Notes: generated from the sequence alone by a model not told the origin. DNA of 29,573 nt from an uncultured Lachnospiraceae bacterium (GCA_910579395.1 CAJTUC010000041.1:1-29573); one strand, 5' to 3'; positions 8,535 through 16,980 are shown, counted from the first letter of the stretch. Program-made: numbers and translations.

Positions 8535-8587
8535 ACAGGGAGGATGTACAGAAGACTTAAAAGTAAAAACCTCCGGGCATTTTCCGT

Positions 8588-8833
8588 TTACTCATTGCGC
8601 TTCCTCTTCTCATAAAAATTTTTGTATTTCAGTATGCGGTTCTGAATCTTATCATCCATGGCAAGCTGATTCCTGACCAGCGCCCAGTTTGATACCGGAC
8701 AGCCGTTCCATTTCTTATACAGTTCTGTGCTCCTCAGATATAAGGCTTTCAGGACGGCGTCTTCACTGGGAAAAGAACCTTTCTTTGTCACCTTCCTGAA
8801 ACTGGAATTGATCGATTCTATGGCGTTTGTAGT
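8588..8833 (-). pseudogene. IS256-family transposase C-terminal remnant
   Basis: About 82 codons match the end of IS256-type (mutator) transposases: the TTNAIESINSSFRKVTKKG stretch, then FPSEDAVLKALYLRSTELYKKW and NWALVRNQLAMDDKIQ. The family is normally about 400 residues, so four fifths of the gene are missing. Translation upstream of the TTNAIES motif meets a stop at once, and the homology ends abruptly near the terminator of the next operon. No intact terminal inverted repeat is obvious. It marks an old insertion between the PepSY gene and the dehydratase operon. Confidence 0.85.
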
Positions 8834-8840
8834 CTATACT

Positions 8841-8879
8841 AAAAAACCGCCCGATAACAAGATGCCCCCTTGTTATCGG
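8841..8879 (-). terminator. Rho-independent terminator of the dehydratase operon
   Basis: CCGATAACAAG (8851-8861) and CTTGTTATCGG (8869-8879) form a perfect 11-bp stem with a 7-base loop. In the minus direction the stem is followed by GCGG and a run of six T. It lies about 80 bases past the dehydratase stop. Confidence 0.85.
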
Positions 8880-8961
8880 ACGTTCACTTATCAATTTCGG
8901 TATTAACCGGCCTGTCTCCCGATACGCAATCGCATAGCCTGCGCTCGTTCAACCATTCCTT

Positions 8962-10713
8962 CTATTTATCATACTCCAGGTATGCGCCCTTCATCGGGCT
9001 TGCCGCCAGTTCGCTGAAAAGGCGGAGCACGCCTTTTTGATACCTGGGTGCCCTGGGCTGCCAGTTCTTTCTTCTTTCGAGAAGAATCGCGTCGATTTCT
9101 CCCGGCGTCTTTTTCTCACCGGCAATTCCGATGATGTTCAGCTTTCTACCCATCACGTCGATTTCGATCAGGTCGCCTTCTTCAACAAGCGCGATTGGTC
9201 CGCCGTCAACCGCTTCGGGACTGCAATGTCCGATGACCGGCCCTGTGGAAGCTCCTGAAAAACGGCCGTCCGTAATAAGCGCAATGCTTTTCCCAAGTTC
9301 CGCATCGCTGCTGATTGCCTCGGAAGTATAGAACATCTCCGGCATACCGGAACCCTTTGGCCCTTCATAGCGAATGAATACCGCATCGCCTTTTTGTACC
9401 TTATGCTTCAGAACCGCATCCAGGCATTCCTCTTCGCTGTCAAACGGTCTTGCCCGCAGTACCGCCTGGTACATTTCCTTCGGGCATGCGGTATGTTTGA
9501 TGACCGCACCTTCCGGCGCAAGATTTCCTTTGAGTATCGCGATGCTGCCGTCGGTTCCGAGCGCCTTGTCATAAGGACGGATGATGTCTTCTCTTGTCAG
9601 CTGCACATGGCAGCGGCTGTTGAAATCCTGCAGCCACTTTTCACAGCGCTCATAATAACCGTTCTCTTTCAGTTCTTTCAAGTTCTCGCCAAGTGTCTTT
9701 CCTGTTACGGTCATCACATCCAGATGCAGATGTTCTTTGATTTCCTCCATGATGGCCGGAACACCGCCCGCATAATAGAATACTTCCGCAGGCCATCTGC
9801 CCGCAGGCCGTACATCCAGAAGGTAGCGCGCGCCTCTGTGCAGTCTGTCGAAGGTATCTCCCGTAATCTCGATACCGAACTCATGCGCGATAGCCGGTAT
9901 ATGCAGCAGGCAGTTCGTGCTGCCGGAAACAGCCGCGTGGACAAGAATCGCATTTTCAAAACTTTCCATCGTCACGATATCGCTCGGACGCATATTCGGC
10001 ATCGTGGCAAGTTTGACAGCCTGCTGTCCCGCCTGATATGCAAAAGTGCGCAGGTCCGGGCTGGTCGCCGGCATCAACGCGCTTCCCGGAAGCGCAAGCC
10101 CCAACGCTTCCGCCATAATCTGCATCGTAGAAGCCGTTCCGATGAAGGAGCAGGCGCCGCAGCTTGGACAGGCATTGCATTTTGCCCAGTTCAGTTTATC
10201 TTCATCAATCTCACCCCTGTTATACTGCGCGCTGTACATACCGAGCTGCTCCAGCGTCAGCATTTCAGGCCCCGCATTCATCGTACCGCCGGGTACGACG
10301 ACAGAAGGAATATCTACTCTCGCAAGTCCCATCAGGTTTGCCGGCATTCCTTTATCGCAGCTTGCAAGAAATACGCCGCCGTCAAAAGGCGTTGCATTGC
10401 CGTGAATCTCAATCATATTGGCGATCATTTCCCGGCTCGCAAGGCTGAAATTAATGCCGTCCGTTCCCTGGCTTTCGCCGTCACAGATATCCGTTGCAAA
10501 ATACCGCGCACCATGTCCGCCGGCCGCATCGACTCCCTTCCTGACTTCTTCCACCAAAATATCCAAATGGCCGCTTCCCGGATGGCTGTCCCCGAAGGTA
10601 CTCTCGATCATGATCTGCGGTTTAGACAAATCCTCCGGTTTCCAGCCGGTCCCGATACGAAGAGGGTCCAGTTCCGGCGCCAGTTCTCTCATTTTCTGAC
10701 TGATCAGTTCCAT
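8962..10713 (-). CDS. IlvD/Edd-family dehydratase, probably an aldonate (sugar-acid) dehydratase
   Basis: A 583-residue Fe-S dehydratase, expected to convert a sugar acid to its 2-keto-3-deoxy form. Likely cluster cysteines are C77 (DICDGESQG), C119 (SCDKGMPANLM) and C188 in the cysteine-rich stretch CNACPSCGACSFIGTAST. The C-terminal swivelling domain has LITDGRFSGASTGPVIGH. Although the family includes valine-pathway dihydroxy-acid dehydratase, this copy has the LLHIPAIAHEFG and GGVPAIMEEI segments seen in xylonate/YjhG-like dehydratases. It lies in an operon with a GntP permease under a GntR regulator. That context makes branched-chain amino acid synthesis unlikely. Which acid is used (gluconate, xylonate, galactonate) cannot be told. 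AGGAGG precedes the ATG. No kinase or aldolase for the next steps is present in the window. Confidence 0.85.
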   Translation of the reverse strand: MELISQKMRELAPELDPLRIGTGWKPEDLSKPQIMIESTFGDSHPGSGHLDILVEEVRKGVDAAGGHGARYFATDICDGESQGTDGINFSLASREMIANMIEIHGNATPFDGGVFLASCDKGMPANLMGLARVDIPSVVVPGGTMNAGPEMLTLEQLGMYSAQYNRGEIDEDKLNWAKCNACPSCGACSFIGTASTMQIMAEALGLALPGSALMPATSPDLRTFAYQAGQQAVKLATMPNMRPSDIVTMESFENAILVHAAVSGSTNCLLHIPAIAHEFGIEITGDTFDRLHRGARYLLDVRPAGRWPAEVFYYAGGVPAIMEEIKEHLHLDVMTVTGKTLGENLKELKENGYYERCEKWLQDFNSRCHVQLTREDIIRPYDKALGTDGSIAILKGNLAPEGAVIKHTACPKEMYQAVLRARPFDSEEECLDAVLKHKVQKGDAVFIRYEGPKGSGMPEMFYTSEAISSDAELGKSIALITDGRFSGASTGPVIGHCSPEAVDGGPIALVEEGDLIEIDVMGRKLNIIGIAGEKKTPGEIDAILLERRKNWQPRAPRYQKGVLRLFSELAASPMKGAYLEYDK

Positions 10714-10733
10714 ATATCTCTCCTCCTGTTATT

Positions 10734-12089
10734 TTAGACGAAAAACGATATAATAAGCGCTACGATAAACCCGACACCGCCGACCAGCGTTTCCATGATG
10801 GTCCATGTTTTCAGGGTTGTCTTTTCATCCAGTCCTACCAGTGATTTAACCAGCCAGAAACCGGAATCATTGAAATGGGAACATACCGTTGAACCGCCCG
10901 CTACCGCTGCCGTTACGCAGGCAAGATACATGGGTGAAAGTTCCGAAATGCCCGGCATCGCCGCGATGATTCCGGCCGCCATTGTCATCGCTACCGTCGA
11001 AGAACCCACGCAGATTCTTACCAATGCAGCAACGAGAAATGCCACGAGCACCAGCGGAAGGTTCGCGGAAGCTACCGCATTACCGATGACATCGCCAAGC
11101 CCTGAATACTGAAGCATATAACGAAGTACGCCGCCACAGGCCGTTACCAGAAGAATCAATCCTGTCGGTTCAAGGGATTTGGTCATAATCTTTTCCAGTT
11201 CCGGCAAAGTATATCCGTGTCTGGTCCCCAAAAGAAACATCGCCACCAGAGTTGCAAGCAGCAGCGCCATGAACGGCTGTCCCAGGAAACTCAGTACCGG
11301 CTCCGCACCGGAAAGCACGGGAATCACGCCAGCCAGCGATTTCAAAACAATGAGAACGAGCGGAATCAGAATGATGCCGACTACCGTTCCGAAACTCGGA
11401 AGTTTGGATTCGTCAAAATCTTCCTGATTCGCCACATGGTCCGGAACCGGAACATGATATTTCTTTCCACAAATGGAACCCCAGATGGGACCTGCCACGA
11501 TCATTGCGCAGGTACCGCAGAAGATACCGACCAAAATGACCCAGCCAAGGTCTACATTCAGCATGGTCGCCACCAGGACCGGACCGGGCGTCGGCGGAAT
11601 GAACGCATGGCCTACCGCAAGTCCCGCAAGAAGCGGAATCGCATAGAACAGAGAAGACCTCTTTGTTCTTTTTGCCAGCGAAAATGCCAACGGAATCAAA
11701 ATGATCAGTCCGGCATCAAAGAAGACCGGCATCGCGATGACAAGTCCCGTGATACCGAGCGCCCATGCCGCTTTCTGATCACCGAATTTTTTGACCATCG
11801 TGACCGCCAGCGTCTGTGCGCCCCCGGATGCTTCCAAAATAGCGCCGAACATGGAACCCAAACCTACCAAAAGCGCAATTCCTTTTAACGTGTTGCCGAT
11901 TCCGTCATCCACCGCCGTTACGATGTCCGAAAAAGACATTCCCGCAATCAGACCAATTGTAACCGCACCAATCAGAATCGACAGCATGGCATGAACCTTA
12001 AATTTGATGATCAACACTAAAAGCAGTGCAAGTCCTATCAATGCCGCTATGATAAGCCTTGTAGAATCGAGAGTTGCTACATCTCCCAT
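10734..12089 (-). CDS. GntP-family gluconate/sugar-acid permease
   Basis: A 451-residue inner-membrane proton symporter with about 12-14 hydrophobic segments. Family features include the glycine-rich GSMFGAILEASGGAQ region, IPLLAGLAVGHAFIPPTPGPV, and the late SSTVAMTMAAGII and VTAAVAGGSTVCSHFNDSGFW segments. The ATG at 12089 is chosen because AAGGAGG lies eight bases before it. An upstream TTG at 12107 would start within a few bases of that ribosome site. The stop is 20 bases before the dehydratase start, so both genes are co-transcribed. E. coli pairs a GntP-type permease (YjhF) with a dehydratase (YjhG) in the same way. The operon should import and dehydrate one sugar acid. Confidence 0.92.
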   Translation of the reverse strand: MGDVATLDSTRLIIAALIGLALLLVLIIKFKVHAMLSILIGAVTIGLIAGMSFSDIVTAVDDGIGNTLKGIALLVGLGSMFGAILEASGGAQTLAVTMVKKFGDQKAAWALGITGLVIAMPVFFDAGLIILIPLAFSLAKRTKRSSLFYAIPLLAGLAVGHAFIPPTPGPVLVATMLNVDLGWVILVGIFCGTCAMIVAGPIWGSICGKKYHVPVPDHVANQEDFDESKLPSFGTVVGIILIPLVLIVLKSLAGVIPVLSGAEPVLSFLGQPFMALLLATLVAMFLLGTRHGYTLPELEKIMTKSLEPTGLILLVTACGGVLRYMLQYSGLGDVIGNAVASANLPLVLVAFLVAALVRICVGSSTVAMTMAAGIIAAMPGISELSPMYLACVTAAVAGGSTVCSHFNDSGFWLVKSLVGLDEKTTLKTWTIMETLVGGVGFIVALIISFFV

Positions 12090-12125
12090 AACAGTATCCT
12101 CCTTCAACGTTTTTATTACGTCATA

Positions 12126-12192
12126 TGACGTCTGATGTATGTTGGGATAATTATACTATTTTGGTACTTTTTATTCAATACATCTGATGTAT
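12126..12192 (-). promoter_or_regulatory. Permease-dehydratase promoter flanked by two operator-like sites
   Basis: On the minus strand TTGAAT (12173-12178), a 17-bp spacer and TATAAT (12150-12155) form a good sigma-A promoter. A perfect odd dyad ATACATCAGATGTAT lies at 12178-12192 and touches the -35 box. A second copy with the same ATACATC half and a weaker partner half lies at 12126-12140, at or just past the start point. A 14-bp perfect palindrome ACGTCATATGACGT (12118-12131) overlaps the second site. The pair is the best candidate target for the GntR regulator encoded next door. Confidence 0.75.
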
Positions 12193-12313
12193 TTTCTCTT
12201 TTTTCTATGATTTATACAAAAATAACCCGTAATAGTTTATGCTTTGCTCGTTTCTTTTATGCAGTTTTACCATATTCCTTTCCCAAATCGACAAACCTCG
12301 TCCCGTCCCCTGT

Positions 12314-13045
12314 TTATTCGTCAGACATCTCATTTTTTTCCTGTACCGGCAGCTCTTCTTTCATTCTGATCAGCATCTGGCGGTTATAGGTCAGGTGCAT
12401 GATCATAGCGCATCTTGCCCCTACGGAATCGCCGCTGATGATCGCATTCAGAATTGCACGGTGCGTTTCGATCGTCTCTTCCATCAGCTTGCGGTGCGTC
12501 AGGTTGACAAATGTCACGACTGCCGTCTGAATGATCGGTATAAGCTGCTCTACCACACGGTTTCTGCTGCACCGTGCAATACAGGTATGAAACTTTATAT
12601 CCATTTGTGTATGATTTTTTCCTGACAGATATAAGCGTTCCGTTTCGTCGCACAGACATTTCAATTCTTCCTTTTCTTCCGATGTGGCATATACGCTCGC
12701 GAGCGCCGCAATCTCCGGTTCCAGCATCAGACGCACTTCGGAAAGCTCCAGGGCCAGCTTGTACTTATCCGTAAATTTTTCCAGTCCCAACGGGTCATTC
12801 TCTATGCTGCTCGTACTGACCACATAGGTGCCGGAACCTCTGCGCACCTCCAGAATGCCCTTTGTCACCAGGCTCTTGACCACCTCGCGGATGGTACTCC
12901 TTCCCACGCCGAAACGGCTGGCAAGTTCGTATTCATTGGGAATTTTTTCCCCGATGCCGACCGGCTCATGCAGAATATAATTCATCAGCTCTTCTTCCAC
13001 CTGTGGGGCAAGCAGTTTCTGGTTCATCTTTTCTATCTGGTACAT
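12314..13045 (-). CDS. GntR-family regulator, FadR/FCD subfamily
   Basis: A 243-residue repressor. The winged helix occupies about residues 8-76, with ELASRFGVGRSTIREVVKSL as helix-turn-helix and GILEVRRGSGTYVV as the wing. The C-terminal all-helical FCD domain (about 90-225) holds the D-x-x-F-H metal or ligand motif in MDIKFHTCIARCSRN and a later H in ETHRAILNAI. Family members bind small organic acids. With a GntP permease and a sugar-acid dehydratase adjacent, an aldonate or its keto-deoxy product is the likely effector. AAGGAG stands seven bases or so before the ATG. It is transcribed in the same direction as the permease, but separated from it by 224 bases containing the permease promoter. 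Confidence 0.92.
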   Translation of the reverse strand: MYQIEKMNQKLLAPQVEEELMNYILHEPVGIGEKIPNEYELASRFGVGRSTIREVVKSLVTKGILEVRRGSGTYVVSTSSIENDPLGLEKFTDKYKLALELSEVRLMLEPEIAALASVYATSEEKEELKCLCDETERLYLSGKNHTQMDIKFHTCIARCSRNRVVEQLIPIIQTAVVTFVNLTHRKLMEETIETHRAILNAIISGDSVGARCAMIMHLTYNRQMLIRMKEELPVQEKNEMSDE

Positions 13046-13168
13046 AGGCGCTCCTTTTTATGTCTGTTATAGCAGGCATTTACCTACCTGATATATGTGT
13101 ATCTCTTTATTTTATGTAAGACATCATACCACTTTAAGGAGAAATGTGCAATCATCTGCAAAAGCAAT

Positions 13169-13218
13169 AAAAGGCGCAAAGCTTATGATAATTCGTTTCC
13201 ATAAGCTTTACACCTTTT
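13169..13218 (-). terminator. Terminator after the 60-residue protein gene
   Basis: A 19-bp stem (AAAGCTTATG core, two wobble pairs) with a 12-base loop is flanked by A and T runs on both sides. It lies 30 bases past the stop of the small gene and 120 bases before the regulator start, and separates the two transcription units. Confidence 0.7.
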
Positions 13219-13250
13219 GATCTGTATAGCTGTTTATTTCGTTGTAACGA

Positions 13251-13433
13251 TTACTCCTTCAACATATCGAGTTCCGTAAGATTAATGCCGGAAGCCATCA
13301 GGATGACCTTTAACTCAATATATCTTCTTTTCATTTTCCTGTATACTTCAGAATCTTTTTCGCAGGATAACATATAATCCTGTAATCGCGAAAATTCTTC
13401 AACTGCTATTTTGAGCATCTCTTTTTCACTCAT
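13251..13433 (-). CDS. Small hypothetical helical protein, 60 residues
   Basis: I do not recognise this protein. It is charged, predicted mostly helical, with no cysteine pair, signal or membrane segment. The pattern MLKIAVEEFSRLQDYML, then KMKRRYIELKVILMASGIN, suggests two amphipathic helices, as in small two-helix regulators such as Spo0E-like phosphatases. The signature residues of that family (SxxxD) are not clear, so the resemblance is only in size. The ATG follows AGCAGGGA with suitable spacing, and a terminator follows the stop, which supports a real gene. Confidence 0.6.
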   Translation of the reverse strand: MSEKEMLKIAVEEFSRLQDYMLSCEKDSEVYRKMKRRYIELKVILMASGINLTELDMLKE

Positions 13434-13551
13434 ATAAATCCCTGCTTTCTATATTCCGTTTGATTGCATCTTTTTCTGTGCTTCTATTGATATTATACCA
13501 AACGGTACGGAAGGTGTAAAGCCTGCTCAAGAGCTTCTTCTCCCTCCGCTT

Positions 13552-15531
13552 CTACATCGCATCCGTCAAAACATGATGGTCCCTCAGCAGCTTCTCAACC
13601 ACCGTCCCTTTCACAACACGGAGCAACGGTTTCTTCAGCACATTCAGCGGACCCGGCAGTTCGATGTCAAGCGGCGATTTTCCGTCCATCAGCTTCACGG
13701 AACTGTCTAACAGTTCGCGGATGTCGTAAACGCTTCCCCATACTTCCGGCACGCCCCTGTCTACGCCGAGTAATCCATAAACGGCCTCCATTGCGGTCCG
13801 GACCGAATATTCCGTCGTGAAAACAGTATCGCGGGGCGTCTCGGCAAACTGTCCCAAAAATGCGAAGTTGATACAGCCATCCGGAATGACATCCGGGCGG
13901 TCTCCCTTTGTCCTCGGCATGAAGAACGCGGTAATATACGGCATCATCGTCGGTACACAGACCGCGCTGTTTTCCGCAAGATCCGGTATCTCTTCTACCG
14001 GAACGCCCAGATGGTACAGCCATTCTTCCGTAATCTCTTTTCCGGTGCAGTTCCGCATCGGCTTCTTCACATAATCGCCCGGAACATCGGTAAAGAGCCC
14101 ATATACCCAGACGCAGACTTTGTCGCGGTCCTGTTCTTTGAACTGTCCCTGCCTGTTAATCGTCCAGCTCAACAGCCAGCTGGAGTCCTGACAGCTCACG
14201 ATACCGCCCGTTACAACCCTGCCGCTCTTCGGGTCGCGTTTACAGATATCGGTGATATAAGGAATGATCTTATCATCCAGCGTGGTAATGGTCGCGGATT
14301 CCCAGTTGGTCTTGGAAATGTCCGAACAGAACTTCTCCGGATGTCCGAAGGAAGGATCTTGTCTTGCAATATTTTTCCACAGGCTCCAGCAGCCGCTCGT
14401 ACGCACTTCCGCATCGCCGTTCGGCGCGTGGTTCTGGTCCCCGTAAACCGTACCTTCCGTACAGCTTCCGTTCGTTACGAATACAAGATCGTTTTCCGTT
14501 AAAACAATGCCCTGCTCCACGCCTTTTACCTTACATTCGATTGCCGTAGCCACCTTTTTATCATCTTTGATATCAAAAATAACGTTTGTCACTTCCGTAT
14601 TGAACTGGAAGTCTACGCCCGCTTCTTCCAGGTATTTCTGCATCGGGAGAATCAGCGATTCGTACTGGTTATACTTGGTAAATTTCAATGCGCTGAAATC
14701 CGGAAGTCCCGCGATATGGTGGATGAACCGCTGGAAATACAGCTTCATTTCCAACGCACTGTGCCAGTTCTCAAATGCGAACATCGTTCTCCAATACAGC
14801 CAAAATGTAGAATTAAATACTTCTTCATCGAATACATCTTCGATGGTCTTATCATATAAGTCCTCATCCTTTGTCATGAAAAGCTTCATGATCTCCATGC
14901 AACCTTTCTGGCTCAGGTTGAATTTGCCGTCCGTATGCGCATCTTTTCCCCTCTCGAACGTTGCCCTGCACAGAGAATAATTCGGGTCGTGCTTGTTCAG
15001 CCAGTAATATTCATCCAATACGGAAACTCCCGGCGTCTCAATCGAAGGAATGCTTCGGAACAAATCCCACAGACATTCGAAATGATTTTCCATTTCTCTT
15101 CCGCCGCGCATTATGTATCCGCGGGTCGCATCGTAAATCCCGTCACAGGCGCCTCCTGCGATATCCATCGACTCCAGTATATGAATATGGGAGCCCGGCA
15201 TCTGCCCGTCTCTTACGAGAAAGCACGCTGCTGCCAGAGAGGCCAGACCGCTGCCGACGATATAGGCATTTTTCTCATCCACACCTTCCGGTTTCTCCGG
15301 TCGTGCAAATGCTTCATAATTTCCGTTGCTGTAATAGATTCCTTTGCTGTTCTTACTGTTTTTTCCAAGCTCGGTATTGCGATAGTCGCCATCCACCGCC
15401 GTGTATTTCCTCTCGCGGCTCTTTTTAGAAGCAGAATTCTTTCCGCTCTTTCTTGTCTTATTCACGATCAGCGCCGTCGCACCTGCTCCTGCCGCAATTG
15501 CAACGCCCAGTTTCGTACTCTTTTTTGCCAT
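13552..15531 (-). CDS. ohyA: Oleate hydratase with hydrophobic N-terminal extension
   Basis: A 659-residue FAD enzyme (myosin-cross-reactive antigen family) that adds water to the cis-9 double bond of oleic acid to give 10-hydroxystearic acid, a detoxification of host unsaturated fatty acids. The conserved core begins at about residue 65 with YYSNGNYEAFARP. The FAD loop IVGSGLASLAAACFLV follows at 91-106. The GGREMENHFECLWD segment carries the catalytic glutamate loop, and EYYWLNKHDPNYS and the C-terminal NFAFLGQFAETPRDTVFTTEYS are also present. Residues 8-23 are hydrophobic and followed by a basic stretch, a possible membrane anchor absent from well-known members. ATG 15531 follows AAAGGTGG. 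A TetR regulator gene ends 100 bases upstream behind a strong terminator. No convincing promoter is visible in that gap. Confidence 0.93.
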   Translation of the reverse strand: MAKKSTKLGVAIAAGAGATALIVNKTRKSGKNSASKKSRERKYTAVDGDYRNTELGKNSKNSKGIYYSNGNYEAFARPEKPEGVDEKNAYIVGSGLASLAAACFLVRDGQMPGSHIHILESMDIAGGACDGIYDATRGYIMRGGREMENHFECLWDLFRSIPSIETPGVSVLDEYYWLNKHDPNYSLCRATFERGKDAHTDGKFNLSQKGCMEIMKLFMTKDEDLYDKTIEDVFDEEVFNSTFWLYWRTMFAFENWHSALEMKLYFQRFIHHIAGLPDFSALKFTKYNQYESLILPMQKYLEEAGVDFQFNTEVTNVIFDIKDDKKVATAIECKVKGVEQGIVLTENDLVFVTNGSCTEGTVYGDQNHAPNGDAEVRTSGCWSLWKNIARQDPSFGHPEKFCSDISKTNWESATITTLDDKIIPYITDICKRDPKSGRVVTGGIVSCQDSSWLLSWTINRQGQFKEQDRDKVCVWVYGLFTDVPGDYVKKPMRNCTGKEITEEWLYHLGVPVEEIPDLAENSAVCVPTMMPYITAFFMPRTKGDRPDVIPDGCINFAFLGQFAETPRDTVFTTEYSVRTAMEAVYGLLGVDRGVPEVWGSVYDIRELLDSSVKLMDGKSPLDIELPGPLNVLKKPLLRVVKGTVVEKLLRDHHVLTDAM

Positions 15532-15601
15532 ATATAGACCACCTTTCCTGTATCTCTTTGATGGTGTTATTGTAACTCCGCGGCTTTCGCCTTTCCATTT
15601 A

Positions 15602-15637
15602 CAAAAAAAAGAGGATGATAAAAATTTTATCATCCCC
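15602..15637 (-). terminator. Terminator overlapping the TetR stop codon
   Basis: GGATGATAAAA (15613-15623) and TTTTATCATCC (15625-15635) form an 11-bp stem. In the minus direction it is followed by a run of T (seven or eight). The TGA of the TetR gene lies inside the stem, so translation of the last codons could influence hairpin formation. It stands between TetR and oleate hydratase. Confidence 0.85.
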
Positions 15638-16196
15638 TTCCTTTTGTCAGAAAATTATGTATGGAATTATCTACGCTTCCTTTTACCATAATACTCATTT
15701 TCTCCACGATTATCTGGTAATCCGCCTTCATGCCCTGTTTTATCCAGTCTAACATGATTCCGACGAAACTGTATTTATAAAAATCCGCGATGAACTTTTT
15801 ATCAACTTCCGAAATCTGAATACCGTCGGCTTTCTCTTCCACAACATCGATAAACAGACCGTAGGTAAGCTTATATAAATAATTTTCAATCTGTTCCCGG
15901 CTGACGGAATGGTAAACATTCAGAATAAAAGGTTTATTCTCCAGCACCACCTCAAAAATCTGGCGCAGCCCCTCCTGCCAGCTGTCATAAGTCTTTTTCC
16001 CCTGCAGCGCCCGCGTGGCATCTTCCAGGCATATCCACTCGACCAGATCGTAAATGTCTTTGAAATGATAATAAAAGGCCATGCGGCTGATGCCACAGTC
16101 GGAAGTCAGGTCATTGATCGTTACTTTATCCAATGGTTTCTGCAAAAGGAGCTTCTTCAACGATGCCTCCAATGCGTATTTAGTCATGTTAGACAT
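15630..16196 (-). CDS. TetR/AcrR-family regulator
   Basis: A 188-residue one-component regulator. The helix-turn-helix is at about residues 22-46 (KVTINDLTSDCGISRMAFYYHFKDIYDLVEW). The C-terminal helical part resembles the TetR_C_8/DhaS-like group. ATG 16196 follows GTGGGGA with good spacing. In-frame codons upstream of it lie in the promoter region. The stop overlaps a strong terminator. Its position directly upstream of oleate hydratase suggests it senses fatty acids or acyl-CoA and controls that gene, but no palindromic operator near the oleate hydratase start is obvious. Confidence 0.88.
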   Translation of the reverse strand: MSNMTKYALEASLKKLLLQKPLDKVTINDLTSDCGISRMAFYYHFKDIYDLVEWICLEDATRALQGKKTYDSWQEGLRQIFEVVLENKPFILNVYHSVSREQIENYLYKLTYGLFIDVVEEKADGIQISEVDKKFIADFYKYSFVGIMLDWIKQGMKADYQIIVEKMSIMVKGSVDNSIHNFLTKGRG

Positions 16197-16231
16197 AGCA
16201 TATTCCCCACTTGTCTTTTGATAATAACTAT

Positions 16232-16260
16232 ATTCTACCATCGTCGTTTCGGTCTGTAAA
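16232..16260 (-). promoter_or_regulatory. Promoter of the TetR gene
   Basis: On the minus strand TTTACA (16255-16260), a 17-bp spacer and TAGAAT (16232-16237) are placed so that transcription would start about 25-30 bases before the ATG at 16196. It lies between the phosphodiesterase stop and the TetR start. Confidence 0.55.
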
Positions 16261-16275
16261 ATAAAAAAGTTTTTT

Positions 16276-16965
16276 CTACATTCCCATCTTCCCCATAATC
16301 CCATCCGCATCCACCCCGGGATGCGTCAGATACAGGCGGCATATCTGCTCCGCAAGTTCTTCACCAATGCCGTTCCTTCCCGCGATTTCCCGTACGGACT
16401 TTCCTTTATCCGTATCTTTCATGACCGCCGCGATCACCTGCTTTATATTCTTTGGCAGTTTCCTCTGCGCCGCATCTTCTTTTTCGGACACGCCCTGCTC
16501 CTTCTGTGCTATTTCGATTTTTTCCACACGATAAGAAACGTTCTCTCCTGCACTTTCTTCCACTTCCAGTACCGCCATCGTAATCGGCTGGGTAAATCTT
16601 CTCGGCCCGCAGCTTCCCGGATTCAGAAACAGCTTTCCTTCCTCACGCTTTTCCTCATACTTATGGGAATGCCCATAGATAACGATATCCGCATCGATTT
16701 CTTTCGGAATCTGCTTTTTATTATGTACCATAAAGAAGCGGAGTCCATATAAGGTAAAAGCCCGCGTCTCCGGCAGGCTCTCCGCCCATTCTTTATCGTT
16801 GTTGCCCCGGACAACATACACCGGGGCAATCCGGTTCAATTCATCCAGTATTTTCTGTTTATTAATATCCCCGCCGTGCAGAATGGCTTCACAGCCGCGC
16901 AGGATTTCCAGGATTTCCAGCCGCAGCAATCCATGCGTATCCGAAAGAACCGCTATTCTGTGCAT
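16276..16965 (-). CDS. YfcE-type metallophosphodiesterase with C-terminal extension
   Basis: A 229-residue calcineurin-like phosphodiesterase. Metal ligands are visible at D9 and H11 (SDTHG), D33 (HGGD), N55 (RGNND), H81 and the GHSH motif (H99, H101). The YfcE/MJ0936 catalytic fold ends near residue 155. About 70 extra residues follow: a charged linker, then LPKNIKQVIAAVMKDTDKG and SVREIAGRNGIGEELAEQI, which look like a helix-turn-helix-like tail. AGGGAG precedes the ATG. The start lies 15 bases after the BlaR1 stop, so it probably belongs to that operon. The substrate is unknown. Family members cleave phosphodiesters in vitro. Confidence 0.85.
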   Translation of the reverse strand: MHRIAVLSDTHGLLRLEILEILRGCEAILHGGDINKQKILDELNRIAPVYVVRGNNDKEWAESLPETRAFTLYGLRFFMVHNKKQIPKEIDADIVIYGHSHKYEEKREEGKLFLNPGSCGPRRFTQPITMAVLEVEESAGENVSYRVEKIEIAQKEQGVSEKEDAAQRKLPKNIKQVIAAVMKDTDKGKSVREIAGRNGIGEELAEQICRLYLTHPGVDADGIMGKMGM

Positions 16966-16980
16966 TATAATCTCCCTTCT

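Noticed and set aside
8535..8587. Right-end inverted repeat of the IS256 remnant near GTACAGAA
   Set aside because: No matching left end survives in the window, so the boundary cannot be supported.
9394..10737. A 447-residue open frame on the plus strand opposite the dehydratase gene
   Set aside because: It mirrors codon bias of a clearly conserved gene on the other strand, has arginine/histidine-rich low-complexity translation and no recognisable domain or ribosome site.
13251..13433. The 60-residue protein as a Spo0E-type phosphatase
   Set aside because: Size and helicity are similar, but the conserved SxxxD signature is not evident.
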